DNA of 64,000 bases. Origin: CAXBMB01 sp052078155. GTDB taxonomy: Bacteria > Pseudomonadota > Alphaproteobacteria > Kiloniellales > DSM-21159. Location of the stretch: NCBI GenBank assembly GCA_052078155.1, contig JBQJBP010000002.1, forward strand, positions 248,001-312,000, given 5' to 3'. Positions 1 through 9,924 of this stretch are shown piece after piece. The translations under genes and the position numbers were made by a program. Numbering within the stretch: the first letter of the stretch is position 1; each line of letters opens with the position of its first letter. A model generated the notes under the pieces. It was not told the DNA's origin. It was given only the letters and a program-made list of their open reading frames with translations, and did no database searches.

Positions 1-356
1 GCCTTTTCGCGGTTTTTCCCGGCTTTGTCCTTGAACTGGGTCATGCGGTTCAGCCAGCCCAGACGTGCCACACAGTTGAACACCCAGGCCAGTTCCGCAT
101 GCGCGGGCACCTGCGACTGGTTGAAGATGATGGACTTCTTCGGGTCCACCCCGGCTGCCAGATAGGCTGCCGCCACTTCGCGGGTGTTGCGGGTCAGCTC
201 CACAGGATCCTGCCAGAGGGTGATGGCATGCAGATCCACCACGCAGTAGATGCACTCTGAATCGTCCTGCAGACCAACGAAATTGCGGATGGCGCCCAGG
301 TAGTTGCCCAGGTGGAGGTTGCCAGTGGGCTGAACGCCCGAAAAAACACGCTTCAT
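1..356 (-). CDS. trpS: Tryptophanyl-tRNA synthetase, N-terminal part (cut by window edge)
   Basis: Class I aminoacyl-tRNA synthetase that charges tRNA-Trp in the cytoplasm. The frame opens with ATG at 356 and stays open to base 1, giving about 118 residues beginning MKRVFSGVQPTGNLHLGNYL. PTGNLHLGNY at residues 10-19 is the HIGH-type ATP-binding signature, followed by the expected VVDLHAIT segment. The KMSKS part and C-terminus lie outside the window. It is the last visible member of the minus-strand series glnD-murJ-trpS, an order known from other alphaproteobacteria. No strong ribosome binding site is seen before the start. Confidence 0.93.
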   Translation of the reverse strand, partial: MKRVFSGVQPTGNLHLGNYLGAIRNFVGLQDDSECIYCVVDLHAITLWQDPVELTRNTREVAAAYLAAGVDPKKSIIFNQSQVPAHAELAWVFNCVARLGWLNRMTQFKDKAGKNREK

Positions 357-524
357 GATGACTCAAATCGTCCCAGAAAGAGAAAACCGTGGGGTTGGAA
401 GCCACAGCCAGAAAAAGTGACCGTCCGGCCAGCCAGCTGGCCGCGCGATCCTGCGCCGGGTTATGGCCCTCTGACCTTCAGGGGTCAAGCAGAGGTCGGC
501 AGAAAGCTGATTTTAGTCCGAATT

Positions 525-2075
525 CTACCCGGCGCGCCGCCGGACAAGACCTTTAAGGTCAGACAGGGTGACGGCCCGGGTGGCAAAAGCCAGCGCCAGG
601 TAGGCCAGCAAACCAACGGCCACCAGCAAAGCCAGCGCAGGGGCCCGCACCAGCTCTGCCCCCGCCAGCGCCCCGGCCAGTTCTCCTTCCAGGACCCATA
701 ACCCGCCCCCCATGACCACAGAGGCCAGCAGAATGCGGGGCAAGCGACCGAGCAGACGGCTGTCGGCCACAAAATGCCCCAGCCGCCAAAGCCGTCCGGC
801 AAGCAACACCACCTGCAGCCAGGCCGACAAGGCAGTGGCCAGCGCAATCCCCACAAATCCAATCTGGAAGAACAGCACCAGAGACAGCACCACGTTTGCC
901 GCCACGCCGATCAGGGCAAAATGGAAAGGCGTGGTTGTATCCTGCCGGGCGTAGAACCCCGGTTGCAGTATTTTGGTCAGAACATAGGCCGGAAGTCCCG
1001 TGGCAAAAGCCAGCAGGGCGAAAGCCGTGTCCCGGGCATCGTCCGGGGTAAAAGCCCCCCTCTCAAACAACACCGTGACAATGGACTGGGGAATAACCAG
1101 CAGTGCCACCGTTGCCGGCAAGGTCAGGAACAGACTCAGCTCCACCGCCCGGTTCTGGCTGTTCAATGCTCCGCTTTCATCTTTGGCTTTCAATCGCCGG
1201 GTCAGATCCGGCAGAAGCACGATGCCCAGGCCAATGCCGATCAGTCCCAGCGGCAGCTGGTAGACCCGGTCGGCGTAATAGAGATAAGAGACAGCCCCGG
1301 CCTGCAGGGTGGCAATCATCGTGCCGATCAGAATGTTGATCTGCAGCGCCCCGGCAGAGAGCACGCCCGGCAACATCAGCTTCAAAAGGCGCCGCACACG
1401 GGGGGTCAGGCGCGGACGCGGCAGACGCAAAGCCATGCCCTGCCGGGCAGCGGCCACAAACAGCAACAGGAACTGCAGAAGACCGGCAAAGGCCACCGTC
1501 CAGGCCAGGACCTGGCCCTGAGCCGCCGGGAACCAGGGCAGGACCAGCGCCAGAGAGACGATGAAACAGAGGTTGAGCACAATGGGGGCTGCGGCAGCGG
1601 CGGCAAACTTGTAAAGGGAGTTCAGCACCCCACTCAGCAGGGCCGTCAGCGCCATGAACAGCAGATAGGGAAAGGCAATGCGGGTCAGTTGAACCGCCAG
1701 ATCAAACTGCTCTGCCTGACCAACAAACCCCGGCGCAATGACAGGCATAAGCCAGGGCATGGTCGCCATGGCTGCCGCCGTCAGCAGCAGCAAGGCGGTC
1801 AGCAGGACAGAGAGGGACTCCTCCGCCAGTTGCCGGGCGGCGATCCGCCCTTCCCCCTCCAGCGCTGAGGCGAAAAGCGGCACGAAAGCTGCGTTAAATG
1901 CACCCTCTGCAAAGAGCCGCCGAAAGAGGTTGGGAAACCGAAAGGCCACAAAAAAGGCATCAGCCACAGGGCCAGACCCCAGCGCACCGGCAATCAGAAT
2001 ATCACGGACAAACCCCAGCACCCGGCTGGCTGCCGTGAAGCCCCCGACGGTCAGAAAAGATTTAAAAAGCCCCAT
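525..2075 (-). CDS. murJ: Lipid II flippase MurJ (MviN)
   Basis: Inner-membrane MOP-superfamily flippase that moves the peptidoglycan precursor lipid II to the periplasm. The 516-residue product starts MGLFKSFLTVGGFTAASRVL, the typical MurJ N-terminus with the conserved SRVLGFVRD segment, and is hydrophobic throughout with about 14 predicted helices. The frame is open a further 17 codons upstream, but ATG at 2075 matches the family start exactly. It lies between glnD and trpS on the same strand, about 125 bases after glnD, so it may share a transcript with them. Confidence 0.95.
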   Translation of the reverse strand: MGLFKSFLTVGGFTAASRVLGFVRDILIAGALGSGPVADAFFVAFRFPNLFRRLFAEGAFNAAFVPLFASALEGEGRIAARQLAEESLSVLLTALLLLTAAAMATMPWLMPVIAPGFVGQAEQFDLAVQLTRIAFPYLLFMALTALLSGVLNSLYKFAAAAAAPIVLNLCFIVSLALVLPWFPAAQGQVLAWTVAFAGLLQFLLLFVAAARQGMALRLPRPRLTPRVRRLLKLMLPGVLSAGALQINILIGTMIATLQAGAVSYLYYADRVYQLPLGLIGIGLGIVLLPDLTRRLKAKDESGALNSQNRAVELSLFLTLPATVALLVIPQSIVTVLFERGAFTPDDARDTAFALLAFATGLPAYVLTKILQPGFYARQDTTTPFHFALIGVAANVVLSLVLFFQIGFVGIALATALSAWLQVVLLAGRLWRLGHFVADSRLLGRLPRILLASVVMGGGLWVLEGELAGALAGAELVRAPALALLVAVGLLAYLALAFATRAVTLSDLKGLVRRRAG

Positions 2076-2200
2076 GGGCTCTGGTACTAGCCCAATGTGG
2101 CGAAAGTAGGAAGCCCTGCTCCGCACTCAGGCCGAACAAATTCGGGGCCCAACTGAAATGAGCCAAGGACGCAGCTGATAAGAACTGGTCTCACCTCAGC

Positions 2201-5089
2201 CTATTCGGCCGCCGCTTCCTTTTTCACAGCCCCTTTCTTCAGGGTCTTTTTGCGTGCCGGTGTTTTCTTCTGAGACTTGGGCGTCTGGCGATCAAGTGCA
2301 TCCAGCAAGGCAGCCCGCAAACGGTCCAGCTTGCTGTCACTGGTGATTTTAGAGCCCAGAGCGTCGTGGATGTAGAAGGTATCCACCGCCCGCTCACCAA
2401 AGGTGGTGATTTTGGCCGCGTGAATGATGAAGTTCTGGTTGGCGATGGCAAAGGTCAGCCGATAGAGCAGACCCGGCCGGTCCCGCCCGTTAATCTCCAC
2501 CATGGTGTAGTTCTGGGAGGCTTTGTTGTCGATCAGCACCCGGGGCGTGACCGTGAAAACCTCCAGGCGGGAGGGAATGACACTTGCCTGACGCTCCAGT
2601 TCCTTCAAAGGCGCAATGTCACCGCTCAAGGATTGTTCAATGGCAGTGGCCAGGCGCTTGAGTTTGGCCGGCTTGTCGAACGGCCCGCCGTTGGCGTCAT
2701 GAATGTAGAAGATGTCCAGCGCCATGCCGTTGGACAGGGTGAAAATGCGCGCCCCTTCCACCGTTGCCCCAGCCACGGCCAGCGCCCCGGCAATGCGGTT
2801 GACCAGCCCCGGATGGTCCGGCGCATAGATGGTCAGTTCGGCCACTTCCCGATAGCTGTCCACCCGCGCATCCACGGTCAGGGTCCGTTTCTGGGCCTCT
2901 GCTTCGCGGATCATGTGGGCGTGCCGCAGGTGGCTCTCGCCATCACAGGAGAGCCAGTAAGAGGGGTATCCCCGCTCCAGATGGGCGGCCAGTTCCTCTT
3001 CCGGCCAGTCCTGCAGCTTCTGTGCCAGAGCGTCCTTCGCCAGTTCCGCCCGCTGCTCCTTGCCTTTGGCATTGAAGCCACCAGAAAGCACTTCTTCCGT
3101 GCGCCAGAACAGCTCGCGCAACAGCGCTGCTTTCCAGGCATTCCAGACATTGGGCCCGACGGCCCGAACATCAGCCACCGTCAGAACCAGCAACAGACGC
3201 AGCCGTTCCACCGATTGAATGACCTCCGCCAGATCCTGAATGGTTTTCGGATCGTCGATGTCCCGCCGAAAGGCCGTGTCACTCAGCTTCAGGTGATGCA
3301 GCACCAGCCAGGCGACGGTTTCCGTTTCCTCCTCGCTCAGGCCCAGTCGGGGGCAGAGCTTGTAAGCCACTTCCGCGCCCACAACCGAATGGTCGCCGGG
3401 CCGCCCCTTGGCCACGTCATGCAACAGCACCGCCATGTAGAGTACCCGGCGGGAGAGCACGTTGTGGACCACCTCACTGGCAATGGGGGCCTCTTCTTTC
3501 AAGCGGCCCTGTTCAATGGCGTGCAGCACCTCAACGGCCATGATGGAATGCTCATCCACCGTGTAGTGATGGTACATGTTGAACTGCATCTGGCTGACCA
3601 CGCGACCAAAGTCAGGCAGAAAGCGCCCCAAAACACCGGCTTCATTGAGGCGGCGCAGCGCCCGGGCCGGGTTTTTCTCACTGGTCAGGATTTGCAGAAA
3701 GATCTCGTTGGCCGCGGCAGAGCGGCGCAGCTTGGCATTCACCAGACTGAGATTCTGGGTGATCCAGCGCAGGGCCTTGGGATGGATATCCAGCTCTTCT
3801 TCCTGCGCTACCAGGAAAATGCGCAACAGGTCCAGCGGCTTGTCTTCAAAAACGTCAGGTCCGGAAACCGACAGGCGATCGCCTTCCACCTTGAAACCCT
3901 TGATCCGGCGGCGAATGCGCAGCGACGGCAACCGGAAGCGGGACCGGCGGTTGTGTTCGGATTCCAGCTGCGCACAGAGAATTCGGGTCAGCGCGCCCAC
4001 TTCCTTGGCCATCAGGAAGTAGTGCTTCATGAAGCGCTCCACCGCTTTGGTGCCGGCATGCTTCTTGTAGCCCATCAAAGGGGCAATCTGGTTCTGCAGA
4101 TCAAACGTCAGGCGTTCCTCGCCGCGGCCGGTCTGGTAGTGCAGATTGCAGCGCAGAGTCCAAAGGAACTTCTCAGCCTTGCGGAAAGCCCGTACCTCCG
4201 CCTCCGTAAGGATGCCCTTTTCCATCAACTGGGTGACGTTATCGATGCGATAGACGAACTTCGCGATCCAGAACAGCGTGTGAAGATCCCGCAAGCCACC
4301 TTTGGATTCCTTGATGTTGGGCTCCAGAGAATAGCGGGAGCCGTCCCCGAACCTCTTGTGCCGGGCCGTCCGCTCGGCCAGCTTGTCTTCAATGAAAGAG
4401 GCCGCACCGCTCTCCTGCACGTCTTTGCGGTAACGCTGGCGCAGTTCGACAAAGAGGCTCTGATCCCCCCAAAGATACCGGGCTTCCAGCAGGGAGGTGG
4501 CAATGGTGTTGTCGCCCTTGGCCTGACGCAGACAGTCATCCACCGAACGGGTGGCGTGGCCAACCTTGAAGCCAAGATCCCATAGGAAGTAGAGCGTGGC
4601 TTCCACCACCTGCTCGCTGTGGGCCGACATTTTGTAGGGCAGCAGGAAAAGCAGATCCAGATCGGAAAAGGGCGCCAGCTCCCCCCGGCCATAGCCGCCG
4701 ACCGCCACCAGCGAGATTTTTTCCCCCAGGGAAGGATTGGGATTGGGATAGAGATCGTGATCCACATGATCATAGATCACGCGAATGATCTGATCCGACA
4801 GGAAACAGAGAGACCGGGCCACTTCCTGACCGCTGGCCCCTTTGTCGAAGCGCTGCCGCACCTCTTCCCGACCGCGCGCCAGCGTGTCCTTCAGCAACTC
4901 CAGGATAACCAGACGGGCCCGTTCCGGCGAAGACGACGCCAGCCAGAGTTTCGCCAGCTGATCCTGAACCTTTGCCCGGTCAATGATGGCGCGACGATTG
5001 CGGGGTTTGACCGGCTGCAGATCATCAATCTCTGCAGTCTGTAAATCGCCTGTGCTCGTGGTTTCAGTTGATGCGCGGGGAAAAGCCAT
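2201..5089 (-). CDS. glnD: Bifunctional uridylyltransferase/uridylyl-removing enzyme GlnD
   Basis: Main glutamine sensor: it uridylylates PII proteins when nitrogen is short and removes UMP when glutamine is high. The 962-residue protein has the full architecture. The nucleotidyltransferase motif GGYGRGELAPFSDLDLL is at about 131-147. The HD domain is at about 505-630, including LLHDVAKGRPGDHS. Two C-terminal ACT domains start near 745 and 860. A Lys/Ala-rich tail of about 20 residues follows the second ACT domain and is not part of the core family. Its likely target, a PII protein, is encoded at 62694. The start is the only ATG that fits, although its ribosome binding site is poor. Confidence 0.96.
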   Translation of the reverse strand: MAFPRASTETTSTGDLQTAEIDDLQPVKPRNRRAIIDRAKVQDQLAKLWLASSSPERARLVILELLKDTLARGREEVRQRFDKGASGQEVARSLCFLSDQIIRVIYDHVDHDLYPNPNPSLGEKISLVAVGGYGRGELAPFSDLDLLFLLPYKMSAHSEQVVEATLYFLWDLGFKVGHATRSVDDCLRQAKGDNTIATSLLEARYLWGDQSLFVELRQRYRKDVQESGAASFIEDKLAERTARHKRFGDGSRYSLEPNIKESKGGLRDLHTLFWIAKFVYRIDNVTQLMEKGILTEAEVRAFRKAEKFLWTLRCNLHYQTGRGEERLTFDLQNQIAPLMGYKKHAGTKAVERFMKHYFLMAKEVGALTRILCAQLESEHNRRSRFRLPSLRIRRRIKGFKVEGDRLSVSGPDVFEDKPLDLLRIFLVAQEEELDIHPKALRWITQNLSLVNAKLRRSAAANEIFLQILTSEKNPARALRRLNEAGVLGRFLPDFGRVVSQMQFNMYHHYTVDEHSIMAVEVLHAIEQGRLKEEAPIASEVVHNVLSRRVLYMAVLLHDVAKGRPGDHSVVGAEVAYKLCPRLGLSEEETETVAWLVLHHLKLSDTAFRRDIDDPKTIQDLAEVIQSVERLRLLLVLTVADVRAVGPNVWNAWKAALLRELFWRTEEVLSGGFNAKGKEQRAELAKDALAQKLQDWPEEELAAHLERGYPSYWLSCDGESHLRHAHMIREAEAQKRTLTVDARVDSYREVAELTIYAPDHPGLVNRIAGALAVAGATVEGARIFTLSNGMALDIFYIHDANGGPFDKPAKLKRLATAIEQSLSGDIAPLKELERQASVIPSRLEVFTVTPRVLIDNKASQNYTMVEINGRDRPGLLYRLTFAIANQNFIIHAAKITTFGERAVDTFYIHDALGSKITSDSKLDRLRAALLDALDRQTPKSQKKTPARKKTLKKGAVKKEAAAE

Positions 5090-5207
5090 GAAGTTCGATC
5101 ACCACTGAGCCGGTCCTGTGCGGCCGGCGGTCTGTTTTGCTGCAGTGCAGCTTACACCAGCCCGGCCCCTTCCCACAAACCCGTCCAGCCGACCCCGCGA
5201 AAGAGCC

Positions 5208-6173
5208 TCAGGCTCCCTGCTCCTGCGCCGGGAACCTCTGATCCAGCAAGGCCAGTTTATCGGGGTTGCGCAGCATGTAGATGCGGGAAATCCGTCCATC
5301 CCGGGCAAAGTCGAACAGCACAGCGGTCACCACCCGGCCCTCTTCCCGGCTCAGAAAACCGGGGGCACCATTGAGAGAGCAGGGTTCGGTCATCGCCCCG
5401 TCACTGAACTTTCGTGTGATCCCCAGAAAGAAGGCCGTCAGATGAGCCGCCGAACGAATGACGTTGATGGCCGCCCGCGCCTTGCCGCCCGCATCGCTCC
5501 ATAGTTCCGCATCCTCCGCCAGCAGGCTTTGCAATCCCTCGGCATCCCCCTGCTGCAGGCTGTCGAAAAACGCGGTTGCCAGACGCTGTTCCTCCTGCGG
5601 GGTGATCTGAAAGCGCGGTTCCGACTGACCCAGTTTCTGCCGCGCCCGCGACACCAGCTGGCGGCAGGTTCCCTGAGGTTTATCCAGCAATTCCGACAAA
5701 GCCTCATAGCTCTGATCAAACAGGTCATGCAGAAGATAAGCAGCCCGTTCCAGCGGGTTGAGCCGCTCCAGCAAGGTCAGAAACGCCATGGACAAGCTTT
5801 CCGCCAGCGCCAGACGCGCCTCCGGATCTGTCCCCTGGCCAACCACTGACGTCAGGATCATGCCCTGCGCCTCCTGCGACGCCAGAGGTTCGGGCAACCA
5901 GGTGCCGGGATAAACCTCCCGCTTATGCTGCGCCGATTTCAGCTTGTCCAGACACAGGCGTGAACAGGTGGTCACGAGCCAGGCGCGGGGATCACGGATC
6001 TCTGTCAGATCATCCTGTCGGGCCAACCGCAAGAAGGCTTCCTGAACCGCATCTTCCGCATCTGACAGACTGCCCAGCATGCGGTACGCCAGTCCCTTCA
6101 GCGCTTGCTGATGCTGACTGTACAGCTGGCTGATTGCTTGATCGGCCCAGGTGGCGTCCGCTCGGTCTGTCAT
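5208..6173 (-). CDS. ECF41-type RNA polymerase sigma factor (SigJ-like) with SnoaL-like C-terminal domain
   Basis: Sigma factor of 321 residues with regions 2 and 4 of the sigma-70 family followed by a C-terminal extension of about 110 residues. Seen: DAEDAVQEAFLRLAR in region 2 (about 40-54), the linker motif WLPEP (about 92-96), an SDAGGKARA segment corresponding to the family's DGGGK motif, and NPDKL near the C-terminus. From family knowledge these hallmarks define the ECF41 group, whose SnoaL-like extension modulates activity in place of an anti-sigma factor. ECF41 genes usually sit beside a carboxymuconolactone decarboxylase, oxidoreductase or epimerase gene, and none is present here. 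The gene is inserted between mutS and glnD. A matching promoter lies upstream, suggesting autoregulation. Confidence 0.88.
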   Translation of the reverse strand: MTDRADATWADQAISQLYSQHQQALKGLAYRMLGSLSDAEDAVQEAFLRLARQDDLTEIRDPRAWLVTTCSRLCLDKLKSAQHKREVYPGTWLPEPLASQEAQGMILTSVVGQGTDPEARLALAESLSMAFLTLLERLNPLERAAYLLHDLFDQSYEALSELLDKPQGTCRQLVSRARQKLGQSEPRFQITPQEEQRLATAFFDSLQQGDAEGLQSLLAEDAELWSDAGGKARAAINVIRSAAHLTAFFLGITRKFSDGAMTEPCSLNGAPGFLSREEGRVVTAVLFDFARDGRISRIYMLRNPDKLALLDQRFPAQEQGA

Positions 6174-6234
6174 GTTTTTTTTCGGCCTCGTAACGGGAGT
6201 CTGTCACAGGAGAAGAAGGGATCTCCTGATTAAA

Positions 6235-6261
6235 GACGAGCCTGTCATGCGCTTTGTTACA
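6235..6261 (-). promoter_or_regulatory. Probable ECF41-dependent promoter (autoregulation)
   Basis: Read on the minus strand, TGTAACA (6261-6255), 16 bases, then CGTC (6238-6235). The reported ECF41 promoter type has a TGTCACA -35 and a CGTC -10 element, so this differs at one base. It would start transcription about 55-60 bases before the sigma gene ATG at 6173. The assignment rests on remembered family consensus and was not tested. Confidence 0.55.
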
Positions 6262-6385
6262 GGTTTCCCCTCCAGGCACAGAATTTCTCGCCCGATGCAC
6301 ACGAAAGCCGCCAGAAAATCACACCGGTAGCCGTGTCAGCCAGAACGCCGTCTTGGGGGCGGACTGTCTCTCCAGATCGGTTTAT

Positions 6386-9214
6386 CTAGTTCAGGGCTTT
6401 CAGTTCATAGAGCAGGTCCAGCGCCTCGCGCGGCGTCAGATTGTCGGGATTGATGTCTTCCAGCCGGCTTTCCACCTGACTTGGCTCCGCCGGGACCGGC
6501 AGCGCCGCTTCGGCTTTTTCAAGCGTGGCGGCAAAGAGCGGCAGATCATCGGCCAGGCGGGTCAACGCCCCGGCCTGCTCCCCCTGTTCCAGCTGGGCCA
6601 GCACTTCTTCCGCCCGGGCCACAGCCCCGACCGGCAGGCCCGCCAGTTTGGCCACATGAATGCCATAGGAACGATCGGCAGAGCCCGCCGCCACTTCATG
6701 CAGGAACACCACCTCACCCTGCCATTCCTTCACCCGCATGGAATGACAGGACAAGGCCGGCAGCTTGGCATTCAAGGTGGTCAGCTCGTGATAGTGGGTG
6801 GCAAAGAAGGCCCGGCACCTGTTGACTTCATGCAGATGCTCCACGCAGGCCCAGGCGATGGACAGGCCGTCAAAGGTGGCCGTGCCCCGGCCGATTTCAT
6901 CCAGAATGACCAACGCCCGTGGCCCTGCCTGATTGAGGATCAGGGCCGTTTCCACCATTTCCACCATAAAGGTGGAGCGGCCCCGGGCCAGGTCATCAGC
7001 CGCGCCCACCCGGCTGAACAGCCGATCGACCACACCAATTCGGGCCGAGCGCACCGGCACAAAAGCCCCGGCCTGGGCCAGCAGGGCAATCAGCGCATTC
7101 TGACGCAAGAAGGTGGACTTACCCGCCATGTTCGGGCCGGTTACCAGCCAGATCCGGTTGTCCGCATCCAGGCTGCTGTCGTTGGCAACAAAATCACCTT
7201 CCTGGGCTTTGGCCAAAGCGGCCTCCACCACCGGATGGCGTCCACCCTCAATCTCAAAGGCCGTGGAGCTGTCAATTACCGGACGCACCCAGCGGGCTTC
7301 CTGCGCCAGTTCGGCAAAGGCTGCGCAGACATCCAGAGCGGCCAAAGACCGGGCGGCGGCGGCAATGGCCTCCGCCTCTGCCATGACCGCACTTTCCAGC
7401 TGGCCAAAGATCTCCAACTCCAGCGCCAGAGATTTGTCTGCCGCAGAGAGGATCTTCTGTTCCAGCTCACTTAGCTCTACCGTGGAAAAGCGCACGGCAC
7501 TCGCCAGCGTCTGGCGGTGGACGTAAGGCGAGTCCGGGCCGGTTGGTATCTTGGCCGCATTGGCCGTGGTGACATCGATGAAGTAGCCCAACACGTTGTT
7601 GTGACGAATTTTCAAGGAGGAAATGCCCGTATCCGCCACATAGTTCGCCTGCAGCCCGGCAATCAGGCGACGGCTTTCATCCCGCAACCCCTTCAGTTCA
7701 TCCAGTTGGGGATTGAAACCGGCCGCGATAAATCCGCCGTCGCGGGCCAGAAAGGGCAGATCCGGCGACAGGGCCCGCTCCAGGAGGTCAATCAAAACAT
7801 CCTGACCCCCCAGATCTTCCGCCTGGGCCTTCATCTCAGGCGGCGAGAGGGTATGGCGGGCCAGCACCCCCTGCAGGATGGCTGCCTCTTTCAATGCATC
7901 TCGCACAGAGGCCAGATCCCGCGGACCGCCGCGCCCCAGTGAAATGCGCGACAGGGCCCGTTCCACATCGGGGCAGCGTTTGAGGGCCTGCCTGATTTCC
8001 TGACGCAACGCACCTTCTTCAAAGAGATACTGCAAGGCATCATGGCGGGCTTTAATGGCCTCGACATCGGTCAGAGGGGCCGACAGCCGGGCGGACAGCA
8101 AACGAGCCCCGGCGCCGGTCACCGTGCGATCCACCGTGGCCAGCAGGGACCCTTTGCGCCCCCCTGACAAAGCCTGGGTCAGCTCCAGATTGCGCCGCGT
8201 GGCCGCATCAATTTCCATGACCTGACCTTCGCCCCGGCGACTCAGGGCAGACAGGCGTGGCAGTTTGCCTTTCTGGGTCAGTTCCAGATAGTCGATCAGG
8301 GCCCCGGCGGCGGCCAGTTCCGCCCGGCTGAAGTCGCCAAATGCCCCCAGGTCGCCCACGTTGAACAACGTCTCCAGCCGACGACGCGCATTCTCGCTGT
8401 CGAAGCGGGCTGCCGGTTGTGGCGTATGGCGATCTCGCCAGTCGGCCAGTACTTCTGCCAGCTCCGCACGGGCCAGCAAGCGATCAGGCAAAAGCAGTTC
8501 GCCCGGCTCCAGACGGGCCAGCACGGCCCCCAGTGAGGCAGCCGGGACCATTTCGCAAGCGAAATGACCCGTTGACATGTCCAGCCAGGCCAGACCCAGA
8601 TCACCACCGGCTTCGGCCAGCGCGGCCAGAAAGTTATTGGACCGGGAGTCCAGCAGGTTGTCTTCACTGATGGTCCCGGGCGTCACCAGACGCACCACCC
8701 CCCGCTTGACCACAGATTTGGAGCCGCGTTTCTTGGCTTCAGCCGGATCTTCCATCTGCTCGCAGATGGCCACACGGAAACCCTGGCGGATCAGGCGGGA
8801 TAGGTAACTTTCTGCGGCATGGACAGGCACCCCGCACATGGGAATTTCCTTGCCCTCATGCTGCCCCCTTTTGGTCAGGGTGATGTCCAGGGCGGCTGAG
8901 GCTTCCACCGCATCATCAAAGAAGAGCTCGTAAAAATCCCCCATGCGATAGAACAACAGGCAATCGGGGTTGTCTTCTTTGATCTCCAGAAACTGCGCCA
9001 TCATCGGGGTGATGGTTTTCTTTGGCGGTTTTTCGGCCTTGGTTGCTGACTTGCCCGCCACAGACCCGGAGCCACGCCCGGATTTTTTGCCTGACGCCCT
9101 GTCTTCAGACGCTGGTTCTGTTCCTGCAGGCGCAGGGGTCTGGCTCTCCGAAGAGCTGTTTGGCGTCTGGGCGTCGGAGAGAGCGGCAGAAACCGCGCTG
9201 GGCTGGTCAGGCAA
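6386..9214 (-). CDS. mutS: DNA mismatch repair protein MutS
   Basis: Mismatch-recognition ATPase of 942 residues. Domain I begins near residue 68 (MMAQFLEIKEDNPDCLLFYR), with the mismatch-binding FYE residues in GDFYELFFDDA. The Walker A motif GPNMAGKST is near residue 695, and the DEIGRGTATFDG and THYHELT segments follow. The first 67 residues are a Ser/Pro/Ala- and then Lys-rich low-complexity extension, so the true start could be internal; ATG at 9214 gives the longest form. Transcribed away from maeB and towards the ECF41 sigma gene. Confidence 0.95.
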   Translation of the reverse strand: MPDQPSAVSAALSDAQTPNSSSESQTPAPAGTEPASEDRASGKKSGRGSGSVAGKSATKAEKPPKKTITPMMAQFLEIKEDNPDCLLFYRMGDFYELFFDDAVEASAALDITLTKRGQHEGKEIPMCGVPVHAAESYLSRLIRQGFRVAICEQMEDPAEAKKRGSKSVVKRGVVRLVTPGTISEDNLLDSRSNNFLAALAEAGGDLGLAWLDMSTGHFACEMVPAASLGAVLARLEPGELLLPDRLLARAELAEVLADWRDRHTPQPAARFDSENARRRLETLFNVGDLGAFGDFSRAELAAAGALIDYLELTQKGKLPRLSALSRRGEGQVMEIDAATRRNLELTQALSGGRKGSLLATVDRTVTGAGARLLSARLSAPLTDVEAIKARHDALQYLFEEGALRQEIRQALKRCPDVERALSRISLGRGGPRDLASVRDALKEAAILQGVLARHTLSPPEMKAQAEDLGGQDVLIDLLERALSPDLPFLARDGGFIAAGFNPQLDELKGLRDESRRLIAGLQANYVADTGISSLKIRHNNVLGYFIDVTTANAAKIPTGPDSPYVHRQTLASAVRFSTVELSELEQKILSAADKSLALELEIFGQLESAVMAEAEAIAAAARSLAALDVCAAFAELAQEARWVRPVIDSSTAFEIEGGRHPVVEAALAKAQEGDFVANDSSLDADNRIWLVTGPNMAGKSTFLRQNALIALLAQAGAFVPVRSARIGVVDRLFSRVGAADDLARGRSTFMVEMVETALILNQAGPRALVILDEIGRGTATFDGLSIAWACVEHLHEVNRCRAFFATHYHELTTLNAKLPALSCHSMRVKEWQGEVVFLHEVAAGSADRSYGIHVAKLAGLPVGAVARAEEVLAQLEQGEQAGALTRLADDLPLFAATLEKAEAALPVPAEPSQVESRLEDINPDNLTPREALDLLYELKALN

Positions 9215-9637
9215 GGTCAGTCCTCAAGAAACAGGCTTTTGGAGCAGGCGAAAGGCACCTGCGCCAACGGTTCCTTATTCTGACGGTCTTCGACCGCCGT
9301 GAAAAGCTGTCGCAGAGGAAAAGCACCCGGCTTTCCTGTGGACAAAAGCCTTTTCCGACTGCCGCCCTTCAGGATCCGGCGCCCCCAACTCCCCCGCCAC
9401 ACCCTGGAGTCAAAAACGCCCGCCAGACGGCCTTACAGTGGGCATCACGCTCCCAATCAAACGGAAGATTGTTACCTATTTTGAGGTGTTTTAGAAATTT
9501 TTGCCAAGCTGCCATAGCCAAGAACTGCTGAACTGCGTAGAGTTCGATCCCTCTCTCAAGACTGGCGTCTTGGACGGGGAACTGGCGGAGCAGGGAATTT
9601 CAAAGAACCATCAAGATCACAAAGGAAAGCGGCTCAT

Positions 9638-9766
9638 CAGAGCCAAATCGCTTTAGGTGGACTCACGTCGTGATGGCGCTTGGAGCGGGATCCTCTTTTC
9701 AGCAGGCCAGAGGATGGCTGAATAGCAACCAGTTTGGTCCGTTGGAACCTTCTGGTTGGCCAGAGC
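9638..9766 (-). repeat. Dispersed intergenic repeat, reverse-oriented copy
   Basis: Begins AGAGCCAAATCGCTTTAGGT and continues GGACTCACGTCGTGAT, which aligns with the reverse complement of the right ends of the copies at 25018 and 35617. The far end, CAGAGGATGGCTGAATAGC and GGTTGGCCAGAGCC, aligns with their left half. Length about 129 bases. More diverged than the other full copies. Confidence 0.6.
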
Positions 9767-9902
9767 CATGAGACAGGCCGTTGAATTGGTCGCATTTCCT
9801 TCATGGCTGCTTTCTGAAAAAAGGGATCAACCTTTGCATCAAAAGCGGCTAGAACTTGCCCCCCTGCGTCGCTGAAGAACGGAATAAGTCCTGCGGAACT
9901 GT

Positions 9903-9924
9903 TCGGACCCCCGCTGTGGTCCGA
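9903..9924. promoter_or_regulatory. Perfect inverted repeat upstream of maeB
   Basis: TCGGACC, 8 bases, GGTCCGA. It lies about 105 bases before the maeB start and could be an operator or an mRNA hairpin. No T-run follows, so it is not a terminator. Function unknown. Confidence 0.35.

Noticed and set aside
2366..4585. 739-codon open frame on the plus strand opposite glnD
   Set aside because: It is the antisense shadow of glnD, a certain gene; its product is His/Gln/Arg-rich low complexity without any family features.
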